Below are positions 35,579 to 44,137 of a stretch of DNA of 64,000 nt, in pieces; position 1 is the first letter of the stretch; the number at the start of each line of letters is the position of its first letter. This DNA comes from Massilia sp. METH4 (lineage in GTDB: Bacteria; Pseudomonadota; Gammaproteobacteria; Burkholderiales; Burkholderiaceae_D): contig NZ_CP146614.1 of the NCBI RefSeq assembly GCF_037094685.1, forward strand, positions 1,736,001 to 1,800,000. Direction: 5' to 3'. Position numbers and translations under genes: made by a program. The notes under the pieces are model-generated. The model was not told the DNA's origin, did no database searches, and saw nothing but the letters and a program-made list of their open reading frames with translations.

Positions 35579-36712
35579 TTAAGATCTCCCGGAACTGCCC
35601 GGCACCGGTGCTGGCGCCGGGTGATTGCTGGTCGAGCGCACGGTGCCCACGGGGTTGGCCGGCCAGTAGCCTTCGAGCTTCAATTCCTTCAGCGCCGCGT
35701 TCAGGAAGCTGCGGTCGATCCACGGGTCCACGTCGAACTTGCGGCGGATCAGCCGGAACTGGTACGCATGTTCCACCGCATCCCTGTAGCGTTCCGTCAG
35801 GAACGGGTCGAACAGGGGGCTCAGGCGCACGCGCAGCGGCTGGCCCTCGTAATCCTCGCGCCAGTGCTCGATCTTCGCCGTGCCGGGGCGCGCCCACAGG
35901 CGGAACACTTCCTCGCGGTTGGCGTCGTCGGAACTCCAGCGCGCCGTTTTCACCACCGCTTTCACGAAGCGCTTCGTCGCGTCCGGATATTTCGCGGCGA
36001 ATTCGTCGGTCACGAGCATGTGGCTCTGGCGCGTGAACACGGCCGAATCGTTCTTGCTCGTGTAGGCGATGCGCGCCACGCCCTTGTCGCGCAGCTTGAT
36101 CAGGTCGTAGCTGCCGAACACAGCATCGATATCCTTCGTCGTCAGCGCCGCCTGCGCGGTGGCCGTGTCGAGATTGACCACCCGCAGGTCCCTTTCGCTC
36201 AGGCCATGCGCTGCCAGCAGCCGGTTGATGGGCAGCTGCGCGTTGGTGCCCTTGAAGATCGCCACGCGCTTGCCGCGCAAGTCCTTTACCGACCGGATCG
36301 GCGAATCCGGTGGCACGGCGAGGTAGAGATTCGTGCGCACGCCGGTGGCCAGCACCAGCCGCGTCTTCAGGCCGGCCGCCTTGCCGATGATCGACGGCAG
36401 GTCGCCCTGGAAGGCGAAATCGAGCTGCCTGTTGCTGAGCGCTTCATTGACGGCCGGGCCGGCGCCCTTGAAGAAATACCATTCGACCTTGATGTTGTCC
36501 GGCTTGAATTCCTGCTCGATCGCGCCGGTGGCGTGGGCAATGGCGATCGACGAGCCGCCGAAGCCGGGCGGCGTGCCGTGCGCCGGCGTGGCGACGCCGA
36601 CGCGGATCACGGCCGGTGCCGCGGCGAGCGCGCCGGCCGCGGTGGCGGCCAGCGCGACGCCGGCGATCAGTTTCAACGAACGGGTAACGATGTTGCGCCT
36701 TGCGTGGTTCAT
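35579..36712 (-). CDS. SsuA-like sulfonate-type ABC substrate-binding protein (1)
   Basis: The 377-residue periplasmic protein has a signal peptide with a long N-region (cleavage near ALAA, residue 31). The two-lobed nitrate/sulfonate/taurine-binding fold is shown by VIRVGVATPAHG, EWYFFKGAGPAVNEALSNRQLDFAFQGDLPSIIG in parts, DLRGKRVAIFKGTNAQLP and DIDAVFGSYD. Its C-terminus carries LKELKLEGYWPAN, shared with the second binding protein at 43020. It has its own GG-N10-GC sigma-54 promoter and lies after, not inside, the transporter operon, so it can add a second specificity to the same transporter. Confidence 0.88.
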   Translation of the reverse strand: MNHARRNIVTRSLKLIAGVALAATAAGALAAAPAVIRVGVATPAHGTPPGFGGSSIAIAHATGAIEQEFKPDNIKVEWYFFKGAGPAVNEALSNRQLDFAFQGDLPSIIGKAAGLKTRLVLATGVRTNLYLAVPPDSPIRSVKDLRGKRVAIFKGTNAQLPINRLLAAHGLSERDLRVVNLDTATAQAALTTKDIDAVFGSYDLIKLRDKGVARIAYTSKNDSAVFTRQSHMLVTDEFAAKYPDATKRFVKAVVKTARWSSDDANREEVFRLWARPGTAKIEHWREDYEGQPLRVRLSPLFDPFLTERYRDAVEHAYQFRLIRRKFDVDPWIDRSFLNAALKELKLEGYWPANPVGTVRSTSNHPAPAPVPGSSGRS

Positions 36713-36745
36713 GTGGTGCCCTCACTGTGTTGGTCACCGATGGAT

Positions 36746-36761
36746 TGCAGGTTCCATACCA
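36746..36761 (-). promoter_or_regulatory. Sigma-54 promoter before binding protein 1
   Basis: Read on the minus strand TGGTATGGAACCTGCA has GG and GC separated by exactly ten bases. The predicted start is near 36735, 23 bases before the ATG. The spacer shares GGAACCTGC with the promoter at 45696-45710. Confidence 0.7.
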
Positions 36762-36784
36762 CGGCAAGGCCGGGAAATCGCGGC

Positions 36785-36810
36785 GCCGCTGCTGCGCAAG
36801 CAGCAGCGGC
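36785..36810. terminator. GC-rich hairpin after the transporter operon
   Basis: An 11-base perfect stem (GCCGCTGCTGC with GCAGCAGCGGC) and a GCAA loop lie 27 bases after the MFS stop. No T-run follows on the minus strand, so it is a weak or Rho-dependent terminator candidate. Confidence 0.45.
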
Positions 36811-36836
36811 AACCCCTCGCGCTGTTGCCGGGGTGC

Positions 36837-38033
36837 TCAAACCCGCACAGGGCCGAACCACGCGCGGCCCAGCTGCACGAGGAACAGCACCGCCAGCACG
36901 TGGAAGCCGGCCAGCATGCCGAAGTACTGGTTGAGCAAGCCGCCGGCCACGGCGCCCGCCAGCGCGCCGCTCGGCCCGGCCAGCGAAAACATGCCGCCGG
37001 TGCGGCCGCGCCCCAGCTCCTGCGCCAGGCGGGCGAACTGCGCCACGCACGTCAGTTGCTGTATGCCCAGGCCAAGCCCCAGCAGCAGCGCGCCCGCCCA
37101 CAGCGCGCCCTGGTGCAGCGGGTTGGCCAGCAGCAGCTCGGCGCACAGCAACAGGGTGAAACCGATACAGTAGCGCGTGCGCTCGCGCCAGCCCATCACG
37201 ATGGCGCCTGCCGCCAGCAAGGTCAGCACGAAGGCGGCGCCCTGCAAGGTCACCAGTCCGGCGGCCTGTTGCGCGGGCATGCCGAAGCGGCGCATCGCCA
37301 CGAGGATCACGAACACGGTGAAGTACGACATCGCCACCTGCCCGATGAACTCCACCAGCATCGTGCGCCGCAATTCCGGGCGGCTGCCGATGAGACGGAA
37401 CTGGTCCAGCACGCGGCCGATAAAGGGCGTGGCGTCGGCGCCCTGGCCGGCCGGCGCGCTCGACATCACGCGCTCGCCGATCAGCAGCGTGACGAACAGC
37501 CCGGCCGCCACCACGCGGAACGTGTCGGCATAGCCGGCCAGCCCGACAAGCCAGGCGCCCAGCATCGGCCCCAGGAAGAACATGCCGGCGCTGTGCGAGG
37601 CGCGCTGCCAGCCGGCCTTCGCCGGGCCGATGCGCGGCAGCAGGTGCAGGAATTCGGTCTGCGTGGTCACCATGCGAAACGGGTTCACCAAGCCGAACAG
37701 CACCACGCACGCGACCAGCTGCCATGGCGTGGCCGCGAAGGTGAAGCCGGCGAGGAACAGCACGATGCCGGCAATGCAACCGAAGCGGAACAGCGGCCGG
37801 CTGCCGTGCCGGTCGATCAATGCGCCGAGCGGCAGCGACAGCAGCAGCATGCCTGCGAATTGCAGGCCGCCCACCAGGCCGATCTGCCAGGGCGAGGCTT
37901 GCATGGCGGCGGCGTACAGGGGGAATACCACCTTGGCGACGCCATTCGACGTGCCGGCCAGTATCCCCAGCAACATGAACCCGGTGAGAAAGTGGCGTGG
38001 CGGGGCGTCTCCGGTCAGTGCGGTCGATGACAT
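36837..38033 (-). CDS. MFS transporter
   Basis: The 398-residue inner-membrane protein has twelve predicted helices. The loop 2-3 motif is LPLGALIDRHGSRPLFRFG, close to the major-facilitator signature. FGLVNPFRMVTTQTEFLHLLP and the inside loop around residues 190-215 separate the two halves. It is the last gene of the transporter operon, seven bases after the nitroreductase-like gene. It may export a product or take up a related compound; the sequence does not tell which. Confidence 0.85.
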   Translation of the reverse strand: MSSTALTGDAPPRHFLTGFMLLGILAGTSNGVAKVVFPLYAAAMQASPWQIGLVGGLQFAGMLLLSLPLGALIDRHGSRPLFRFGCIAGIVLFLAGFTFAATPWQLVACVVLFGLVNPFRMVTTQTEFLHLLPRIGPAKAGWQRASHSAGMFFLGPMLGAWLVGLAGYADTFRVVAAGLFVTLLIGERVMSSAPAGQGADATPFIGRVLDQFRLIGSRPELRRTMLVEFIGQVAMSYFTVFVILVAMRRFGMPAQQAAGLVTLQGAAFVLTLLAAGAIVMGWRERTRYCIGFTLLLCAELLLANPLHQGALWAGALLLGLGLGIQQLTCVAQFARLAQELGRGRTGGMFSLAGPSGALAGAVAGGLLNQYFGMLAGFHVLAVLFLVQLGRAWFGPVRV

Positions 38034-38040
38034 CGACGGC

Positions 38041-38865
38041 CTAGCGCAGCGGGAAGCCCAGGCCTGCCAGGGCTTCCTTCAGGCGATGCCGTCCCTTCAA
38101 GTCCTCGGCCGTCTTCAGCCGGGCCAGCGAATGCTCGCTCCAGGTGGTGACGGGCAAGCCCTGCGAAGCATAGAAGGCGCGCATCGCCTCGTCGTAGCCG
38201 CCCACTTCCTGCTCCACCGGCGCCGGCGCATAGCGCTCGCGGTACAGCACCGACGATTGCGGCAGTCGCGGTTTCACGGAGGCGGGCCGCGTCTCGTCCG
38301 GCTGGCCGACGACGAGGCCGAACACGGGATAGACGCCGCTGCCCGGTGCGATGCCCAGTTCCGCCGCCACCGCTTCCGGCTCGTTGCGCAGCGCGCCGAT
38401 GTACACGGTGCCCAGGCCCAGCGATTCGGCCGCCGTGACCGCGTTCTGCGCCGCCAGCGCGGCATCGATCACTCCCATCAGGAACGTATCCAGGTATTCG
38501 GCCCCGTCGAGCTGGCGGCCCCGCTCCTGCGCCAGGCGCTGCAGGCGCGACAGGTCGACCAGCCAGGCGATGAACAGCGGCGCCTCGCGCACGTGCTTCT
38601 GGTTGCCGACCAGCGTGGCCAGGCGGTCGCGGCGGCCGGCATCTTCCACGGCGATGGCGCTCCACACTTGCAGGTTGGAGGAACTGGGCGCCGACTGCGC
38701 CGCCGCCACCAGCACGTCGAGCGTATCGGCCGGCAGCGGGTCGGGCCGGAACGCGCGCACCGAGCGGTGCGCGAACAGGGTTTCCAGCACGGGGTTCAGC
38801 GTGCCGAGGCTGGGGGTGGGCTGGATGCCGTAGCGGGCCTTGAGCAATTCGAAGGGATCGGACAT
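38041..38865 (-). CDS. NfsA-like NAD(P)H-dependent nitroreductase / flavin reductase
   Basis: The 274-residue flavoprotein belongs to the nitroreductase superfamily. HRSVRAFRPDPLPADTLDVLVAAAQSAPSSSNLQ holds the FMN phosphate site (H-R-S-x-R, S-S-N), and ESLGLGTVYIGALRN is the second FMN motif. Members such as NfsA and Frp-type enzymes reduce FMN or nitro compounds with NADPH. Within this operon the simplest role is to supply reduced FMN to the LLM monooxygenase at 45836, the role SsuE plays elsewhere. That is inference from context. Confidence 0.85.
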   Translation of the reverse strand: MSDPFELLKARYGIQPTPSLGTLNPVLETLFAHRSVRAFRPDPLPADTLDVLVAAAQSAPSSSNLQVWSAIAVEDAGRRDRLATLVGNQKHVREAPLFIAWLVDLSRLQRLAQERGRQLDGAEYLDTFLMGVIDAALAAQNAVTAAESLGLGTVYIGALRNEPEAVAAELGIAPGSGVYPVFGLVVGQPDETRPASVKPRLPQSSVLYRERYAPAPVEQEVGGYDEAMRAFYASQGLPVTTWSEHSLARLKTAEDLKGRHRLKEALAGLGFPLR

Positions 38866-38884
38866 GTCTCTCTTTCTTTTCGGG

Positions 38885-39703
38885 TTACCAGGAAAACTGC
38901 CATTCGGCGACGGAATCGTGCTCCGGCCCGGCCAGCAGCTCGGGGCGCGGCTTGTCGGAGAACTCGGCCAGCACATCGTCCTTGATCGCGGCGAAGGCGT
39001 AGCTGCCGCGGTCGCGCGGGCGGGGCAGCGGCACGTCGACGATGCGCTTGATGCGGCCCGGCCTCGGTTCCATCACCACGACGCGGTCGCCCAGGTACAC
39101 GGCTTCGTCCACGTCGTGCGTCACGAGGATGGCAGTGATGCCTTCCTGTTCCCAGATGCGCTGCAATTCCTGCTGCAGGTGATTGCGGGTGAGGGCGTCG
39201 AGGGCGCCGAACGGTTCGTCCAGCAGCAGCACCTCGGGGCGGTTGACGAGGGCGCGGGCAATCGCCACGCGCTGCGACATGCCGCCGGAGAGTTGATACG
39301 GGTGCGCCGTCTCGAACCCCTTCAGGCCCACCAGTTCGATGTGCTCCTGCACGGAGGCGCGCTTTTCGGCCTCCGGCAGGTCGGCGTTCAGCAGGCCCAG
39401 GGCGACGTTCTGCTCCACCGTCAGCCACGGGAACAGCCGGTGTTCCTGGAACACGATGCCCCGCTCCAGGCTGGTACCGACCACGCGTTTGCCGTCCAGC
39501 AGGATCTCGCCCTGGTAATCGTTCTCCAGGCCGATCACGAGCCGCAGCAAGGTGGACTTGCCGCAGCCGCTGGAGCCGACGATGCTGATGAATTCCCCCG
39601 GCCGGATCGACAGCGAGATATTGTCGAGGACCGGCAGGGTATTGCCCTTGACGCGGTATTGCTTGCTCAGATTGCTGATTTCCAGCGTGCCTGCGTGTGC
39701 CAT
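38885..39703 (-). CDS. ssuB: SsuB-like ABC transporter ATPase
   Basis: The 272-residue ATPase powers import. Walker A is SIVGSSGCGKST, the Q-loop VFQEHRLFPW, the signature LSGGMSQRVAIARAL, Walker B VLLLDEPFGALD, and the switch His is in ILVTHDVDEA. It is close to the SsuB/TauB subfamily (nitrate/sulfonate/taurine). It is the only ATPase in a cluster with four permease genes, so it may serve both permease pairs. A1 permease lies 17 bases upstream. Confidence 0.92.
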   Translation of the reverse strand: MAHAGTLEISNLSKQYRVKGNTLPVLDNISLSIRPGEFISIVGSSGCGKSTLLRLVIGLENDYQGEILLDGKRVVGTSLERGIVFQEHRLFPWLTVEQNVALGLLNADLPEAEKRASVQEHIELVGLKGFETAHPYQLSGGMSQRVAIARALVNRPEVLLLDEPFGALDALTRNHLQQELQRIWEQEGITAILVTHDVDEAVYLGDRVVVMEPRPGRIKRIVDVPLPRPRDRGSYAFAAIKDDVLAEFSDKPRPELLAGPEHDSVAEWQFSW

Positions 39704-39720
39704 GAGTTCTCCCAAAAAGT

Positions 39721-40512
39721 TCAGTACTGCCCGGTCGATGTGCCGCGCCAGCGCAGCAGCCGGCTTTCGATGCGGGTGGCGACCAGGTTCAATGCGAAGC
39801 CGACGAAGCCGACGACGACGATGCCCAGCAACACCTGGTCCATCCACAGGTGTTCGCGGCCGTCGGTGAGCAGGTTGCCGATGCCGATGCCCGAGGTGAG
39901 CAGGTATTCGGCGCCCAGCGTGGCCAGCCAGGCGTAGATCAGCGCCAGGTGCACGCCGGCGAAGATCGACGGCAGCGCGGCCGGCAGCACCACGCGCCGC
40001 AGCATCTGCAGCGGCGTGAGCGCGAATACGCGGCCCACCTCGATCAATTCGCGCGGCACGCTGCGGATGCCTTCGAAGGTGTTCAGCACCACCGGGAAGA
40101 ACGCCGCCAGCGACAGGAACACCACCTTGGCCGTGTCGCCCAGGCCGAACCACACGGAGATCAGCGGAATCCAGGCGAACAGCGAGATCTGCTTGATCGT
40201 GTGCAGCGTGGGACCGACCAGGTTTTCCAGCAGCCGGGACAGGCCGAGGGCGATGCCGGCGGCGAAGCCGATCGTGCTGCCCAGCGCGAAGCCGGCCAGG
40301 TCGCGCGCCAGCGAGGCGCCCAGCGAGCGCCACAGGTAGCCGTTGTCGGAGAGGCGCACGGCCGTCTCCCACACCTTCCCGATGGGCACGAACATCACCG
40401 TGTCGGTCCATTCGAAGTGGAACGCGGCCCACCAGATGGCGAACAGGAACGCGGGCAGCGTCGCGCCGCGCACAATGCGGCGCAGGTCGGCGATTTCGGT
40501 CGAAGTCGTCAT
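39721..40512 (-). CDS. SsuC-like ABC permease, type A copy 1
   Basis: The 263-residue permease has six hydrophobic helices and the EAA-type coupling loop (GRVFALTPLQMLRRVVLPAALPSIFAGVH in pieces). SLARDLAGFALGSTIGFAAG and TIKQISLFAWIPLISVWFG are almost repeated in the permease at 41362, marking the two as paralogues. It probably dimerises with the adjacent B-type permease and couples to the SsuB-like ATPase. The gap to B1 is nine bases. Confidence 0.9.
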   Translation of the reverse strand: MTTSTEIADLRRIVRGATLPAFLFAIWWAAFHFEWTDTVMFVPIGKVWETAVRLSDNGYLWRSLGASLARDLAGFALGSTIGFAAGIALGLSRLLENLVGPTLHTIKQISLFAWIPLISVWFGLGDTAKVVFLSLAAFFPVVLNTFEGIRSVPRELIEVGRVFALTPLQMLRRVVLPAALPSIFAGVHLALIYAWLATLGAEYLLTSGIGIGNLLTDGREHLWMDQVLLGIVVVGFVGFALNLVATRIESRLLRWRGTSTGQY

Positions 40513-40521
40513 GGTCTTCCT

Positions 40522-41349
40522 TCAAAAGCCGTCGCGGCGCCAGCGCAGCAGGCGTTGTTCGATCACCGCCAGCAGCTTGTCGAGCGTGAAGCCGATGGCG
40601 CCCACGACCACCACCGCGGCCAGCACCACGTCGAGCTGGTACAGCTGGCGGCCGTAGACGATCATGAAGCCCAGCCCTTCGGACGAAGCCAGCAGCTCCA
40701 CGGCCACCAGCGCGAGCCACGCATGCGTGAGGCCGTAGCGGATGCCGTTCCAGATCTGCGGCAGCGCCGCGGGGAACACGACCTTGGCAAGCAACTGCCA
40801 GCGCGTGAAGCGGTACACGCGCGCCACCTCGATGAAGCGGGTCGACACGCCCTGCAAGCCCTTGTAGGTGTTCAGCGCGATGGGCACGAAAGCGGCCTTG
40901 GAGATCAGGATGATCTTCAGCGCCTCGCCGATCCCCACGAGCATCATCAACAAGGGCAGCCAGCCGATCGACGGCACCTGGGCGATCAGGCGGAACGTGG
41001 GATACAGGTAATCCTTCGCGGTGGGCGAGAGCCCCATCAGCACGCCCAGCGCGAGCCCGCCCAGGCCGCCGGCCAGGAAGCCGGCCAGCACGCGCCACAG
41101 GCTGATCCACAGGTTGTCGGGCAGCTCGCCCGTCTGCATCAGCTCAACAAAAGTGGTGGCCACCATCGCCGGCGGCGGCAGGATCTGCGGCGGCAGCCAC
41201 TCGTATTCGGCGGCCAGGTACCAGGCCAGCAGCACGGCGAGGGGAAAGGGCCAGGACAGCGCGAAGCGCGTCAGGCTGTCGTTCCAGCGCAGCAGCCGGC
41301 CGCGCGCCGGCGCCTCGGTCGAAGGCAGGGCAATGGTCAGTGTGGACAT
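40522..41349 (-). CDS. SsuC-like ABC permease, type B copy 1
   Basis: The 275-residue permease has a cytoplasmic N-terminal tail of about 30 residues before six helices. The EAA loop reads VARVYRFTRWQLLAKVVFPAALPQI. RLIAQVPSIGWLPLLMMLVGIGEALKI and VELLASSEGLGFMIVYGRQLYQLD closely match the permease at 42134, so this is a B-type paralogue. Type A and B differ in tail length and in the EAA loop. Confidence 0.9.
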   Translation of the reverse strand: MSTLTIALPSTEAPARGRLLRWNDSLTRFALSWPFPLAVLLAWYLAAEYEWLPPQILPPPAMVATTFVELMQTGELPDNLWISLWRVLAGFLAGGLGGLALGVLMGLSPTAKDYLYPTFRLIAQVPSIGWLPLLMMLVGIGEALKIILISKAAFVPIALNTYKGLQGVSTRFIEVARVYRFTRWQLLAKVVFPAALPQIWNGIRYGLTHAWLALVAVELLASSEGLGFMIVYGRQLYQLDVVLAAVVVVGAIGFTLDKLLAVIEQRLLRWRRDGF

Positions 41350-41361
41350 GGTTCCGTTATG

Positions 41362-42123
41362 TCAGTGACGCGGGCCGCGCCAGTGCAGCACGCGGGCTTC
41401 GGCCAGGGTGGCCAGGCGGTTCAGCACCATGCCGACGATGCCGATCAACAGCATGCCGACGATGATCAGTTCGATGTGGAAGGCGGCCTTGCCGCGGATG
41501 ACCACGTTGCCGATGCCTTGCGCGGAAGAGCCCAGCAGGTATTCGGCGCCGATCGTGGCCAGCCAGGCGTACAGCAGCGCCAGGTGCAGGCCGGTGGCGA
41601 TCTGCGGCGACGCGGCCGGCAGGATCAGCCGCCATGCCAGCTGCCAGCGGTTGAAGCCCAGCACGCGTGCCACCTCGACCTGCGCACGGGTGACACTGCG
41701 CACGCCCTCGAAGGTATTGAGCGCCACCGGATAGAAGGCGGAGAGCGCGATGAACAGGATCTTGGCCGCCTCGCCGGTACCGAGCCACGTGGACAGCAGC
41801 GGCAGCCACGCGAACAGCGAGATCTGCTTGAGCGTGTGGAACGTGGGGCCCACCAGCCGCTCGGCCCAGCGCGATACGCCGAGCAGGACGCCGAACAGGA
41901 TGCCCCCCACGCTGCCGGCCGCGAAGCCGGCGAGGTCGCGCGAGAGGCTGGCTTGCAAGCCGGTGAGCAACTGGCCGCTGCCGATCACCTTCCAGGCCGC
42001 CTCGACGACGGCGGCCGGCGGCACGATCAACCTGGTGTTCACCAGTTGCAGCGCCGTCACCACATACCAGGCGACGAGGAAGAGCAGCGGCAGCACGAAG
42101 CCGCGCGGATCGATGTTTTTCAT
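41362..42123 (-). CDS. SsuC-like ABC permease, type A copy 2
   Basis: The 253-residue permease is paralogous to the one at 39721: SLSRDLAGFAAGSVGGILFG and TLKQISLFAWLPLLSTWLG align directly. The EAA loop is ARVLGFNRWQLAWRLILPAASPQIATGLH in pieces. It has a short N-terminus and six helices. It is ten bases downstream of B2 and twelve upstream of B1, forming one continuous transcript. Confidence 0.9.
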   Translation of the reverse strand: MKNIDPRGFVLPLLFLVAWYVVTALQLVNTRLIVPPAAVVEAAWKVIGSGQLLTGLQASLSRDLAGFAAGSVGGILFGVLLGVSRWAERLVGPTFHTLKQISLFAWLPLLSTWLGTGEAAKILFIALSAFYPVALNTFEGVRSVTRAQVEVARVLGFNRWQLAWRLILPAASPQIATGLHLALLYAWLATIGAEYLLGSSAQGIGNVVIRGKAAFHIELIIVGMLLIGIVGMVLNRLATLAEARVLHWRGPRH

Positions 42124-42133
42124 TGCACTCTCC

Positions 42134-43012
42134 TCAATATGCCCGGCGCTGCCAGCCCTGCAAGCGCGCCTCGCCCCAGGCCAGCAGGCGATCGAGCACG
42201 ATGCCCACGGCGCCGATGACGATCATGCCGACCACCACGATATCGAGTTGCAGCAGCTGGCGGCCCCACACCATCAGGTAGCCGATGCCTTCGCTCGATG
42301 CCAGCAGTTCCACGAACACCAGCGACAGCCACGCCTGCATCACGCCCTGCCGCAAGCCCTGGAAGATTCCGGCGGACGCCGCGGGCAGCACCAGCCGCCG
42401 CACTTTTTGCCAGAACGTGAAGCGGTGCACGGCCGCCACTTCCAGCAGCGCGCGGGGAATGTTGCGAATGCCCTGGTAGGTGTTCACGGCCACCGGCACC
42501 ACCACGGCGATCGAGATGGCCGCGATCTTCAGCGCCTCGCCGATGCCGGCGAAGATGATCAGCAGCGGCACCCAGCCGATCACCGGGAATTGCGACACCA
42601 GCTGGAAGCTCGGGTACACATAGGCCTTCACCGTGTTCGAGATGCCCATCGCGATCCCCAGCAGGAAGCCGGCGCCGCCGCCGATGGCCAGGCTCCAGCC
42701 GAGCCGCGAGAGGCTGATGGCCAGGTTCGACGTCAGGTCGCCGTTGTCCCACAGCTCGACCAGCGACTGCCACACGAGGGCCGGCGCGGGCAGGATCTGC
42801 TCGGCGAGCCAGCGCTGGTCGACGGCGTATTGCCACAGGCCGAGCAGCAGCAGCGGCAGGATCAGGCCGGCGGCGACATTGAAGGCCGGCGCGAAGGCAT
42901 GCCTGCCCGGTTCCGCCGCACTCGCGTTGGCGGCTGGCGTAACCGTGGGCTGCGGCAGGGGCGTCGCGGCCAATGTGGCAACTGAGGTGACAATTGAGGT
43001 GGCGGTGGTCAT
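42134..43012 (-). CDS. SsuC-like ABC permease, type B copy 2
   Basis: The 292-residue permease has a Thr/Ala-rich N-terminal tail of about 45 residues, longer than in B1, then six helices. LVSQFPVIGWVPLLIIFAGIGEALKI and VELLASSEGIGYLMVWGRQLLQLD mark it as the B-type partner. The EAA loop is AAVHRFTFWQKVRRLVLPAASAGI. The ATG at 43012 was preferred over a longer frame that would overlap binding protein 2. It directly follows that gene with a seven-base gap. Confidence 0.9.
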   Translation of the reverse strand: MTTATSIVTSVATLAATPLPQPTVTPAANASAAEPGRHAFAPAFNVAAGLILPLLLLGLWQYAVDQRWLAEQILPAPALVWQSLVELWDNGDLTSNLAISLSRLGWSLAIGGGAGFLLGIAMGISNTVKAYVYPSFQLVSQFPVIGWVPLLIIFAGIGEALKIAAISIAVVVPVAVNTYQGIRNIPRALLEVAAVHRFTFWQKVRRLVLPAASAGIFQGLRQGVMQAWLSLVFVELLASSEGIGYLMVWGRQLLQLDIVVVGMIVIGAVGIVLDRLLAWGEARLQGWQRRAY

Positions 43013-43019
43013 GATGCCG

Positions 43020-44114
43020 TCAGTTCTGCGCCACCTGCGCGGTCTTCGGCTTGCCGGCGGCATTGAATTCGGGCCAGTAGCCTTCCAGCTTCAATTCCTT
43101 CAGCGCCGTGTTCAGGTACTTCGGCGCCAGCCAGCCGTCGACGCTCACGTCACGGCGGATCAGCTTGAATTCCCTGGCCTGCACGATCGACTTCTTCAGG
43201 TTCTCGACGAAGTACTCGTCCAGCAGCGGCGACAGGCGCCATTTCAGCGGCACGTCGGCGAAGGTCTTCTGGTATTCGTAGTAGCTGGTGCCGGAATTCG
43301 ACCACAGCTTGTACTGCGCCTCGCGGTTCTTCTCCTCCGAGCTCCAGGCCGTGACCTTGATCAGGGCGGTGACCACGCGTTGCACGATGTCCGGGTATTT
43401 TTTCTCGAATTCCTCGGAGACCCAGAACACGCCCTGCGACGTCAGCTCAGGGTCGGGGCCGGTCGAGTAGATCACCTTGCCGACGCCGCGCGCCTCCAGG
43501 TCGAACGGGGCGATGAAGCCGCCATCGACATCCTTGGTGGCGATCGCCGCGCGCAGGGTGTCGCCGTCCATGCTCACCGTCTTGAAGTCACGCTCGGTCA
43601 GGCCATGCTTCTTCAGGATGCGGCCCAGCGCCAGCTGGCTGGCCGTGCCCTTGAACACGGCCAGGCGCTTGCCCTTCAGGTCTTCCAGCGACTTGGCGGG
43701 CGAGTCGATCGGGCCGGTGATGTAGGCCGGGCCGAAGCGCGTGTACGAGAACAGGATCTTCGTGCGCAGGCCGGTCGAGCGGCCGATGATGATGGGCAGG
43801 TCGCCGTGGTGCGCGAAGTCCGCCAGCCCGTTGGCCAGCTGTTCGTTCGTGGCGGGACCCGCGCCGGGGTTGAAGGTCCACTGGATCTTGATGCCATCCT
43901 TGGCGAATTCCTTCTCCAGGATACCCTGCTGGTGGGCGGTGGCGATCGACGTGCCGCCCGTCAGCGGCCGCCCGCCGGTGCCGGCGCTGGAGTACGAGAT
44001 GCGGATGACCTTTGGTTTGTCCTGTGCGTGGGCTGCCGGCGCGGTGAAGCCCAGCGTGACGGTGGCAATGCCGGCCAGCAGGGCGGCGACGGTGCGGAAG
44101 CTTGCTAGTTTCAT
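43020..44114 (-). CDS. SsuA-like sulfonate-type ABC substrate-binding protein (2)
   Basis: The 364-residue periplasmic protein has a signal peptide (residues 1-30, AAHA). PKVIRISYSSAGTGG, WTFNPGAGPATNEQLANGLADFAHHGDLPIIIG (in parts) and DLKGKRLAVFKGTASQLALG show the sulfonate/taurine-binding fold, and LKELKLEGYWPEF is the tail shared with the protein at 35579. It is encoded between the porin and the permeases and is therefore the main binding protein of this operon. Confidence 0.9.
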   Translation of the reverse strand: MKLASFRTVAALLAGIATVTLGFTAPAAHAQDKPKVIRISYSSAGTGGRPLTGGTSIATAHQQGILEKEFAKDGIKIQWTFNPGAGPATNEQLANGLADFAHHGDLPIIIGRSTGLRTKILFSYTRFGPAYITGPIDSPAKSLEDLKGKRLAVFKGTASQLALGRILKKHGLTERDFKTVSMDGDTLRAAIATKDVDGGFIAPFDLEARGVGKVIYSTGPDPELTSQGVFWVSEEFEKKYPDIVQRVVTALIKVTAWSSEEKNREAQYKLWSNSGTSYYEYQKTFADVPLKWRLSPLLDEYFVENLKKSIVQAREFKLIRRDVSVDGWLAPKYLNTALKELKLEGYWPEFNAAGKPKTAQVAQN

Positions 44115-44137
44115 GGCGATATCCTGTGTTTCGATGA

